Below are positions 46,881-56,900 of a DNA stretch of 64,000 bases, piece after piece (positions within the stretch are counted from its first letter, which is position 1; the number at the start of each line of letters is the position of its first letter). Both the position numbers and the translations under genes were made by a program. The notes beneath the pieces are model-generated. The model made no database searches and was not told where the DNA came from. It was given only the letters and a program-made list of their open reading frames with translations. Origin of the DNA: Phlebotomus papatasi (Eukaryota; Arthropoda; Insecta; Diptera; Psychodidae); the NCBI RefSeq assembly GCF_024763615.1, contig NC_077223.1, forward strand, positions 81,406,627 through 81,470,626, read 5' to 3'.

Positions 46881-48989
46881 AAATGAACTTCTTCCTTTAA
46901 AAATTCCATATTCTTACCATAAAACAATGGAAGAAATTTCTGTGAGTCCATTCAAGCAAATAAGGGAAACTAAAAAATGTAGGGTTCTCCTTGTTCCCTC
47001 AGTCCTTCCACCTCATTTTAATTGGTCAGCTGTGTTTGGCTCTCAATGGTATTCAAATGGCTTCCCTAATTATTAATTAATACACACGAAGCACCACCCA
47101 GAGAGTGAATTTTTACGACCATTCGTTGGTGCTTGTTGATGACTTTTCACTCTCCTCCTTTTTTTCCTGCCCAGTAAACATGAATTATCACGGAATTGTT
47201 GGAATTCCTTCTCTTCCAGTATTTTCAAATGAGGATCATCGTGCATATTTCCATCATTACCATGCCTTTATTCCTCCTCGGGTCTACGTTTCTGGAAGAT
47301 GCCACTAGACTTTACCTGCATTTGGGTATTGGTGAAAAATTGCCCCAACGCTGAGGAGAGCCCGAAAAAAAAACGAGCCCATTAATAGAGTGTTTATGGT
47401 CATAACTTCTCATTCTCTCTTGGCTGATTCGTGAATTGGCTCCTTCTCCCAATTCCTCACCTTTCGAACACCAGCGTTCTCAGTCCACCTCCCTCATTTT
47501 TCTCCATGGTCCAAATTACCTGGTGAGCTGGTCGTCGCCGTCGTCGTCGTCATAATTATTAATTGTGTGAGGCGCCTTCTGCGTTGCCAGAGGCAATGTG
47601 TACCAAAAAGAAGTGAATTGGATAATGATGGTACCAATTGGGAAGAGTTTGTAAACTGAGAAGATTGGCTGATTTTCTTTTCTCTCAGGATGGGAAGATT
47701 GTGGGGTAGACAAATCTCAAAATTATTGTATCCATTTCACAAGGATCTAGATCACTTTTAGAACAAATTCTAAGACGGGATACAATAAAGGACTAAAGAC
47801 AAAAACTTATTAACTAATTGAAAATTTGACAAACCAGTTTGTTTGATCTGATAATGATATAGATAAGCAAACGTTAATAGTTTTCAGAATAATTTTTTTT
47901 CAATTTCCGAAAAATTACTGGTAAGACATTAAATTTTCAAAAATCATAATACAAAATTAAAAAAATAATTGATAGGAAAATAAAACAAAATCAATATTAA
48001 AAAAAGTAATATTGAATTAAAATAAAAAATTTAATAAAATGAAAATATAAACAAAATATAAAAAGAAATAAATATAAAAATTAAAAATAAAATATTTCTT
48101 TCCCTAGTTTCATCAATCTTTTTATTAAGAATTTTAAATCGTTTTGTCTTTTCAATTTAATGTAACTTATTTAAACCTATTAAAAATTAAAAATTCTTTT
48201 GAGAAATTTTTTCAGCAAGTCTAACACAATATATTATATTATTACTTCGAGACCTTAAATTACGAAAATGTTTAATTTAAATTTTATTTCAAAGTTTTTT
48301 TTTTTTAAATTAATTTTTTCATTAAAAGTATATCTAAAAATTAGTTCTCCAAACCTACTAAAATTTGAAAAAATAAACACTTCTTATTGTTATAATGGTT
48401 TTGAATATTAAAATTAGTCATTTCGATTTGGAATACTTATCTTTTTTAGCGACTTTACGAGGAATTCCTTATAGGATTCAATCAAGGCAATCAAGAGCGC
48501 TTTAAGAAAAGTCTATGACCGTTACAACATTCTTTTATAAAATCTATCAAAGTATTTTTAATGTCAGATATCCATTCAATATTTTGAATATGAAAATTGT
48601 ACTATTTTAAATTTTAATGTGTGCCTAACGCTTTAACCTTCTATAATTTTTAAAGGAATTTTTTTTTAAAAAGTTTTTTTTCTTAGTTAAAAAGATTGAA
48701 TTCAAATTTTTGTAAAATTAGAGTTAATCATCTTTTAGAAGTTTGAAAAAAGTTTTAAATGCAGGCACACGTTGTAAAGAAAACTTTTTAGTAATTAGTA
48801 TTTATTTTAAATTAAGTTAATTTATTAATAAAAACATAAAATTAATATTCTTATGATTTATAAATATTAAAGAACAGATACACAAAATCCAGCCAATACT
48901 TATAAATCTTCTAAAGCAGGCTTAATGGTGCTATTCCAATGAAAATTAAAAGACTTATCCTTCTCCTAAAACATTTTTTAGAACATGTC
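46881..48989. other. No convincing gene; includes a GTC repeat
   Basis: The stretch 47000-47720 is less AT-rich and low-repeat, with a short gtcgtcgccgtcgtcgtcgt run at about 47530. From 47720 to 48940 the DNA is extremely AT-rich and holds nothing that I can annotate. Confidence 0.4.
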
Positions 48990-49560
48990 TGTTTTCATAT
49001 ACTGCTGCTTTATCGACTTTACTTAGCGTTGGTTCTTAGTACGATTGATTGGTTGTTTTGGAATACGATGATAACTGTGAAAAATAATCGTGACAGGATC
49101 CAAAGCAAAGATAGGACAATAGCACAGAAGCGCCTGAGAACAGATCTGTACTAAAAAAATATTCAAGGGAAAGATTTCTGCTTTTCTATTGACAAGCCTC
49201 CAATGAAATATAAAAAGGAAAAGTTTTTCTCCTTGTCATTTTTTACTATTTTACTGTTCTCAAGAAGTGCTTCTGCATAATCGACTTTTCTTTCTGTTCT
49301 AAAACCATCAGTCGTGACAGGAACCATTGCAAAGAAAAGTCGACAATGTAGAAACACTTCAGGAGAATTAAGTGTTAAAATTGAACATGTATTTTTAGCA
49401 CTTTACTGTTCTCAAGCGCTTCTTCATTATCGATTTTTCTTTGTGTTGGTTCCTGTGTCGTCTGTTTTGCTACTCGTCGTGTACTAAGATTACCAAACAG
49501 CCGTGACAAGAACCAATACAAACAAAAGTCGATAACTTAGTGATACATGAGAACAGATAT
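48990..49560. repeat. Three palindromic units in series
   Basis: Each unit has a left arm with ttactgttctcaag, gcttct and atcgacttttcttt then gttggttc, and a right arm with cgtgacaggaaccaat, caaagaaaagtcgac and aacacttcaggaga. Units lie near 48995-49150, 49245-49372 and 49398-49555. It is similar in style to the array at 17108-17606 but differs in sequence. The frames on either strand follow the repeat and are not genes. Confidence 0.65.
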
Positions 49561-50192
49561 TTTTTTCCCGTAAATCCTCTCATCCTGTGTTTAAGTTTAA
49601 GAAACATTAGAGAATTAGTTAATTAAATCCAGCAAAGTCATTAAAGGTTGAGTGGTTTGAAAAAGCATTTGTGCATTTGTTAACCCCTTGAAGAAGGTAA
49701 AAAGGTGAAGAGAAAGATCGCACGAGGGAAAAAAGAGTTTGCTGGACCTCCAGGATGGTTTGTATTTAGCAATTAATTGAATGTCTGCCGTTTTTTTGTT
49801 GCTTACTGCAAACACTGGCCAATTTAGAGGGCTCTCTCTTTCCTGAGTTTGAGGTGCAAATCTGACAATGAGCAAGGTAGAAGAATGACGAAGATTAGGG
49901 AATCTCAGAGGCGCCTCTGGATTGGAAAAAGACTGCCAATCTTCTCGAGGAGTGATTTGATGAGGCTTCTCTTTGCCGGAGGAATTCTACCCAAGGTGGA
50001 TCATGCTAAAGAAGAAGGCAAAAATGGGCAAGATGAGGAAAAAGAACACTGAGGCAGAGAAATGATAATTGGATGTTTGTTTTTCCACTGTGCGTATACA
50101 AAAATAATAATAAGCGAGTTTGATGTGTGCTGATCTATAATTACCCCCTCGAATGCAGCAGTTGGTAATCTGTGAGTCTCTTCCATCCTCAC
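49561..50192. other. Low-repeat, less AT-rich stretch
   Basis: No repeat is recognised and frames overlap on both strands. It lies next to the exon-like block at 50193-50357. Confidence 0.35.
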
Positions 50193-50357
50193 CTTTATTC
50201 ACGAGGGGCGCCCCAATGCTTAAGTATATCTCTTTTGTACCTGGCACCAAGAGACTCTCCTCATCGTGTGTGTCTAATTGTCCGCGAAGAATGATGAATG
50301 TGTGGATATTGGCACTCCAGACCGGTTGCCAACAGCCCGCCAGCAACCATTTATCAT
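50193..50357 (-). CDS. Possible 165-base internal exon, unknown protein
   Basis: On the minus strand an acceptor-like gttaatttgcag ends at 50358 and a donor-like gtgagg begins at 50192. The enclosed 165 bases are open in one frame with one base of a split codon contributed from upstream, so the exon would be symmetric (phase 1-1). The translation starts DKWLLAGCWQPVWSANIHTF and ends EIYLSIGAPLVNK. The open frame extends well past the donor, so this rests only on splice-like signals and composition. I do not recognise the peptide. It may equally be conserved non-coding or chance sequence. Confidence 0.22.
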
Positions 50358-51305
50358 CTGCAAATTAACAATTTTCTCCAGTTTTCACTGGCACTTTTTT
50401 TTCTCTCAATCCACACCCTTCCTCTTCCGGACGAGATTGATCCTGGATGAACTCCACTGATGAACTTGTTGCAGCATCCTCAAGTCACAAAATGCCATGC
50501 GACATCCTCTCCTTGGTCATCTGCAGAATGTTTCAACTGGCAATAAATCACAATTTTCACTCCCATTTCCACTCAACTGGATTCTGTTTCTCACCACTCT
50601 ATGCATCCTTCTGCCCATAATTCACAAATTCATCCCAATGTTTACATTACATTATCTCCCTCTGCACAACTTTCCCTTAACAGAAAAAAATTTTAAAATG
50701 CCCAATTTGACGCGATCTCACCAAAAAAAAAGAACTGTGAATATTTTCCCAGGCAACCCCTCCATGGGCACTGAATCAACTTTTTGCTCCTCTGCCACAT
50801 CTCGTTATTGAAAATAACAATATTTCTGTATTTAATTGCCTCATAAAATTCCGACGAAGTCTTTATATCATTAAATATTTATTGAAAAGGTGAAAAAAAC
50901 AGGGCAGTGGTTAAAGGAGATTTCAATTTATTGCACATATTGGGAACCTTTTTTTTCTGTTTGCGGGAAAATTTTTGCATATTTATGGAGCTTGGGTTAC
51001 ATTGAAAAGGAGTACACTTAAAGTAAAGTATGTAAATAAGTATTAAAACATTTTAAACATTGGGGTGCTGCAAGTGTGCAAAGATAAACTGCAAGAATAT
51101 TTATTGCAAGGAAAATTCTGAAAAGAAGAGTGAAATAAAACCAGTAATAAATCTTATAGATGAATGTCAAAACATGGTCAAATGATTAATTTTGGACATG
51201 GATTCGGAACAGAAAATACGATAAGGGAAAGAAAAATAATTAGACTACAAAAGACATAACTGTTCTCTAGGGCGAAGTGGGAGACCTTTGAATTGGGGTA
51301 CCTAG
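50358..51305. other. No convincing gene
   Basis: Pyrimidine-rich on the plus strand until 50660. The frame at 50497-50811 is unrecognised. The remainder is AT-rich. The last bases contain the 19-base word repeated at 52446. Confidence 0.35.
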
Positions 51306-51652
51306 GGTGGTGTCACCACTTCTCGCCAGTGACCCACTTCTCGCCAAATAAAAAGAATATCAGGAACAAAAACCAACGCTGAATATATTTTTTAATAATA
51401 TTGTCCAAAATAATTTAGTTTGGGCCTCTTCAAGTAAGTGGCGAGAAGTAGTTATTTTTGAATTTTTAATAAAAATAATTTTTTAAGTATTCCATCGTTA
51501 AATTGAGGGACTATTTGTTTGATATATCTATAGACAACATATCTAAGTAACTTTGTGTCAAATTTAAATTACTTTATAATAAGGCTTTAAAAATTATAAT
51601 TAAATTAATTTCAGTTTTTCCTAAAAGTGGCGATAAGTAGTTACTCCACCCT
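51306..51652. mobile_element. Inverted-repeat element E, compact copy
   Basis: Left ggtggtgtcaccacttctcg then cc; right ggcgataagtagttactcca then ccct. The inverted ends span about 24 bases, and the copy is 347 bases. The interior aligns with 2175-2497. No ORF. Confidence 0.7.
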
Positions 51653-52127
51653 ATTTCTCCTATTATAGAATGGAACTGGACTTTACTAGGATATAATTTA
51701 GCTTGCCAAACTAATCGTGGAGCCAAATTACATCATGATAAGCCAAAAAGTTTCTTAAGTGCAATTATAACTAAAAATTACCTTTTGTGTGAAATAGATA
51801 GGGTAAAAGTAATACCTATTGACACTTTAAGAACTCGTGTCAGGACTTATTGACACCTTACTCTGTACCATTTGTAATATGAAATTTTGTACACTTATCC
51901 TTATCGAAAAACGCATATTAATGAAAAAACGTAATATTACTTAGATTTTATTGGATACATTATATAAATTTTAATTTTTTGACAATAAGGGTCAATAGGG
52001 GTTCCCTGTCGAAGAGGTGTTCTTTCGACCCTAAAAATAACACAAAATTTCAATATTTTATATTAAACTTTTTATTCATTTTATATTTACATGCACATAC
52101 ATTTTATATCGAAAATGTGCTATCATT
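51653..52127. other. No gene seen
   Basis: AT-rich. The words gggtaaaagtaatacctatt (51801) and attgacac suggest another decayed inverted-repeat element ending near 52020 (gggtcaataggggtt), but I cannot set its ends. Confidence 0.3.
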
Positions 52128-52436
52128 TTAAATTGTATTGTAGGGGAAATTGGGGCACCACCAAACACGGGGTAGCACCAAACACTGCGATTTTTTAATC
52201 AGATATTCGACTTCTAAGGACGAGACCTATAGAAATTTATAGGCACTATAGGGATGCTTGTCTACTGAAGAAATGGTTGAGATAGTCCAAGTAGTTAAGA
52301 AATAAAAATTAGTGTTTGGTGGTACCGCGTGTTTGGTGGTACCCCGTGTTTGGTAGTGCCCCAGTTTCCCCTATTTATTTTTCATTACCATTAATAACTT
52401 ATAATAACTCATGTCAACCCCACCGTACCTGACTGA
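52128..52436 (-). mobile_element. Non-LTR retrotransposon 3' end, interrupted by MITE F
   Basis: On the minus strand the sequence ggtacggtggggttgacatg then agttattataagttattaat and ggtaatgaaaaataaata matches the 3' end at 63330-63376. The tail repeat (attgtattg on the plus strand) follows at 52130-52140, on the far side of a MITE F insertion (52143-52371). Only the last 60 bases or so of the element remain, as is usual for 5'-truncated non-LTR copies. Confidence 0.7.
52143..52371. mobile_element. MITE F, variant copy 3
   Basis: Left ggggaaattggggcaccacc, right ggtagtgccccagtttcccc, flanked by TA on both sides. The words accaaacacgggg and ccccgtgtttggt take the place of the aataaacacgggg of copy 1. 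About 229 bases, inserted in a non-LTR tail. Confidence 0.8.
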
Positions 52437-52587
52437 TAATTTGATCTTTGAATTGGGGTACCTATTTCCGTAATTTCCTGATAATTTAAAACAAATTTTC
52501 CCGTTTGTTTTTCATTTTGTAATTTTATTATCATTTCGATTTATTAATCGTAATATACATATAAACTTTTCGTATATATAAGCTTTT

Positions 52588-52695
52588 CGTAAGCTTTTCT
52601 TTAACTCTAGCACTTCAGGATGATCTTTAGCCTATCTTCAAGTGCCCTTATGATTGTTTGGACCATTTTTAAGCGCTAGAATTAAAGAAAAGCTT
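52588..52695. mobile_element. Small inverted-repeat element Q, copy 2
   Basis: Left gtaagcttttctttaactct then agcactt; right aagcgctagaattaaagaaa then agcttac. The interior aggatgatctttag and cttcaagtgcccttatgatt match the reverse complement of 25352-25455. Confidence 0.65.
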
Positions 52696-53460
52696 ACAAA
52701 AAGCAGGAGTAAATACAAAGACATCCATATCTACGGTATTACTAAAACAGACAATTTTTTCCTTCATTTTTCTACTAATGTTTAAAGTCTTTACTCGACT
52801 ATTCTATTTTGTAATAACATTAAAAATAATGCTAATAATTATAAAAGTTATTAGAATTTATAAATTACAAAAATGGATTTGGGAAAGTGATCATAAAAAA
52901 TCTTATTACATTGGTTCCCATTTTAGAAGAATAATTTTTAAAGATAAAGAGATAAAAAATACAAATCATTTTCCTCTTTTATTGTTTCACTAGAGAAAGT
53001 TGTGTTTTATTGAAATAATAACTTCTACATATTTAATGCATTTGCTGTATTACCTTTATTATGTTATCTTTGAAGTTCCAACAGAACCGATACTCTATTC
53101 ACAAACAAATTAAAATGATCGATAGAATATAGCAGTTTTTTTGCTTAAAGGGGTAGCAAAGCGTTTTATACTCTGAGGTATGCTTCAGTTTCTCTAATAA
53201 ACTATTGAACCGATTAAACCGATTGAATCACTTAAAAGTTCATTCAAAATAGCCCGGGTGTAACACAATTGAATTTTGGACAAAAATTGGTTATCGGTTT
53301 ATAATCGCTACATCATTGCCTTGATTTATCGCCGATTGAAACCGTTCAGGATTGTCGTACATTCCAAAACCTTCCCAATGAGTCTAATAAATGTACCCAT
53401 TCGATTAGGAAATACGTTTCCAGAGCCTTTTTGACCTATGACCATGAAAAATTGTTATTA
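52696..53460. other. No gene seen
   Basis: AT-rich, then a stretch (53150-53450) of ordinary composition without repeats that I can name. A short frame at 52778-52993 is unrecognised. Confidence 0.4.
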
Positions 53461-53678
53461 CACTGCGAAAAAAAAGAGGGTGCGATTAACTTTTTTTCCT
53501 CATAACTTTAACACTTTTTAGATGTAGAAATATATCAATATTTTTTAATGTTAATTTTACACCTTTTTAAGTGTAAAATTAACATGAAAAAGGGTAACGT
53601 TAACCCTAAATACACCTGAAAAGGGTAATATTTACACCGATTTCGGATCAACTTTTTCGGATTTCTCTCACTCAGTGT
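53461..53678 (+). mobile_element. MITE A, copy 5
   Basis: Starts cactgcgaaaaaaaagaggg then tgcgattaac and ends atttctctcactcagtg. It lacks the ctgcagggtaaaattaac segment, so it is shorter than copies 1-3. It lies about 310 bases downstream of the stop codon of the SecA-like gene. Confidence 0.8.
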
Positions 53679-53857
53679 AGGAACGATTCTACAGTATTTT
53701 CACATTTTACAAACTCTCCGCCTGGGTAACCACTAAAATAGGCGAGAGGTAGGAGGAAAATGAGGGCCTTAGGTCAACTTATGGAAGAATATCCGAAAAT
53801 TGCAAGTCTCTATCTCTAACCGTTTGGCCTTTAAGCATTGTAACGACCGGATGAATG

Positions 53858-53950
53858 GACTTACGACTTAAGCAGAGAGATTGATGGAATCAATCTCTCT
53901 GCTGAATCAATCTCAATGGATTAATCAGCAACTCGGCTTAAGTCGTAAGT
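53858..53950. repeat. Double hairpin 3' of the SecA-like gene
   Basis: An outer inverted pair, acttacgacttaagc / gcttaagtcgtaagt, encloses an inner perfect hairpin gcagagagattgat-gga-atcaatctctctgc. It begins about 40 bases past the stop codon on the minus strand, so it would lie in the 3' untranslated region if transcribed. It may be a small transposon or a real RNA structure; sequence alone cannot decide. The 170 bases before it (53690-53857) contain tctctatctctaaccgtttg-type words of repeat DNA. Confidence 0.6.
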
Positions 53951-53989
53951 GTATCTAGGGCATAACGCCAATAAACTCGAAACCCAGGC

Positions 53990-56900
53990 TTATAAATACT
54001 TCTTTTTCTGTGGAGTTTGAGCAGTAAAGTGTCCTAATACTGAATGTTCCGATATAAATCCACCAACTGTAGCTTGCACTTCTCCTATCGCTTGCACCCC
54101 AGCAAGCATGTTTTTCTTTACGCTATCCATGTCTAGGGACAATTTTTCCGTCACATTTTCAATAGTAGGACTTACGACTTCATCCCTTAGGATTTTACTT
54201 ATATTCTGTGTCATTTTATTTTTAAATTTATTGGAAATAATTTTAAGCTGAGTTTCTGCACAATCTCTTAGATTATGAGGTTCATCCTTCACATCAGGTG
54301 TTTTTGAATCTTTGGATTTAGGTTTCGATTTAGAACTATAAGATGTACCTTTGCTTACGGAATCATTTGGAATATCTGTTTCCTTTAGATCGATATCAGG
54401 GGCGTTTGACACATGTTCTTCATTGCTTTTAGCAGATGTACTAGGCTTCGAATGTTCTGTTGCATTTTCTTGACTGTCGTCCTTTTTTGATTCAGTTTCA
54501 AGAGATTGTATTTTCTTGTTAAACTCTCGAATGAAATGATTCGTATATCCCGTAAGTTGAATGATAATGGTGGTTCTTTGAGCCGCTTGAATTGCCGTCG
54601 CAGCTTTCGAGTTATAGTTTTCAATTACCCCCATACTGATTTTTTTCAATGTCTCTATGCATTCATTCTGCTCTCTTTCTTTCAAAAGTGATAACCCTTC
54701 TGCTAACAGGCGACTCTTCCAAACTTGGTTTCCGTTTTTAGCATCTAACTCTAGCAATTTTACAACTAATGGATTATTGGATAATGCTTTTGTTATCGCT
54801 TTTTCCACATGATCTTCAATCAGTTTTTCAATTTTTTCTAGTATTACCTTGTCGACTATACACTTGGTTGCCTCTGTAACAACCTCTTTAATTACACCTT
54901 TTGCCAAAGCTTTACCAAGCTCCTTAGCGGCTAGTTTTATACCTTGTTTTGTGATTTCACCCGTAGTTACTTTATTTATAACAGTTTTTGCGGTATTGGT
55001 TACAGCTTTAATCCCATCCTTAACGGCCGTGAGACCTTTTGATAGAGTCTTTATGCCACAAGAGATTATTGAGATCGCCAAACCAACAGCCTTTTCAATA
55101 GCCCAAGCTGCCCAATCAAAACTACCTTCAATAGCAGATTTCACTACGGTGATCATGTCAGATACGCCTTCGGCAATTAGACCTGTGCCCACAGCACCGG
55201 CTGTACAAGCTACTAATAGGCAACCTGCAACCATCTGGGCGAGGCTTAGAAGTGCTAGCCCTATAATACTAGCCCAAGGAAAGGGTTTAACGACTGCAAT
55301 AGTGAAAAGATGGGTAAATCCATTGACTGTGGCCTCATCAATAGCTTTATTATACTTATGTTGCTCATCTGGCTCAAATGTGTCGATTATAGGATTTGCT
55401 GTTAGTTTCACGTGGTACTCCTTTGATTGAGCTTCTTCAATGACCTTACAAGCCTTGTTTATGTAATTTTCTTGCTGACTCAGTAAGTTTAGTTGATGTT
55501 GAATATGCTCAGAGGTATGGATTCTTTCCCGGTTTTCACCTATTAAAACATTTAGAGACAATAGTGCCGGTTTAGCAATGGTAACGATAATCTCTTTGGC
55601 TCTTTTCAACTCTGCATAAGCAAGTCTCTGTCGTGGTCCTTCATTTTCTTCGAATGATAACAATGTCATTGCTTTATTGTATCTGGCATTAACGCTAAAA
55701 TCAGGGTCCATAGCAATGGCTCTATCGTAACAGGAAATGGCCTGATCTAGGGTATCACGACCGCTTGTCAGATATCTATTGCCCTTTAGTACATAATAGT
55801 AGGGATTTTGTACTAACTCATCCTTTTCAGCACGCTCTTTGGAAGGTGTACCAAATGAATTGTGAAATCGGTTTAACGCTTCATCCATGGATGTTCTATT
55901 CTCATCAAAGTTTTGCGATTTTAGCCAAAGTCCCCAACATTCTTCAAAACCTCTACGGTCACTCAAACCCCATTGATATCTTAATGCAAAAGTTGAAAAT
56001 TTAGACTCAAACTCTCGACCATCTTTCAAACATGAAAGTAGTTCTTCTGGTTGATGCGATTGGGATCTGAAGAAATGATCTAATACCAGTTTTTTATGTT
56101 GTTCCTTGAAAATAGAACGCTCTGATTCTGCTTGATTAGCAGCTTTTTTATAGTAATTTTGTTTATCATCTTCCATGAGTTTTGATTTCTCTTCATCTGT
56201 TAAAGAATCGATTTTGCATTGTACTTCATTCACTAAAGTCTTCTTTCTCTTAAGCACCATATCATCAACATATTTGGTAATTTTATCGGGAGAGAATTCT
56301 GAAGCTTTATATTGTTCATAAGATTCTGTCAAATTTACCCATTTTTGTCGCATCGATATCATACTAACACCAGGCAAATATCTTCGTTCTAGCGTACAGA
56401 ATTCTTTAAACAACCGATCTTGAAGTAACATTTTTTCAGCATCCTGGATGGCTTTCTCATTAGCTGCAGACTCGTGTGCATCGCGATCCTTTTTGATGTC
56501 TTTTATGTTAGATTTTGCAGGATTGTAGATGATCAACTGTCCCATTCCCTTTTTTCCCGATCGCCCAGTACGACCTACGTTTTGCATCTCAACCCGGAAA
56601 CTTTTTGGCAAAAACGTTACAGCTACGTACATTCCTCCATGGGATTCAACAGATTCAGATGTTTTTAAATCCGTACCACGTCCTGCAATATTCGTAGCAA
56701 TTATAATCTCACCAGAATCTATCTTACTCTTTTCAAAGTTTTCCTCTTCACCGGTATAGGTAAAAATTTTTTCATCATCGTATTTTTTGCGTAGATTTTC
56801 TGCAAAGTGTTTTACTTGGTTAATGAACTTGCAAATAATCAAAACTGCACGTTTATGTTGAGCATGGCTTAAGGCTCTATCGATAACCGTTTGGGTCCAT

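Noticed and set aside
54849..55430. 193-codon plus-strand ORF
   Set aside because: It is antisense to the hydrophobic domain of the SecA-like gene. The long sense frame explains it.
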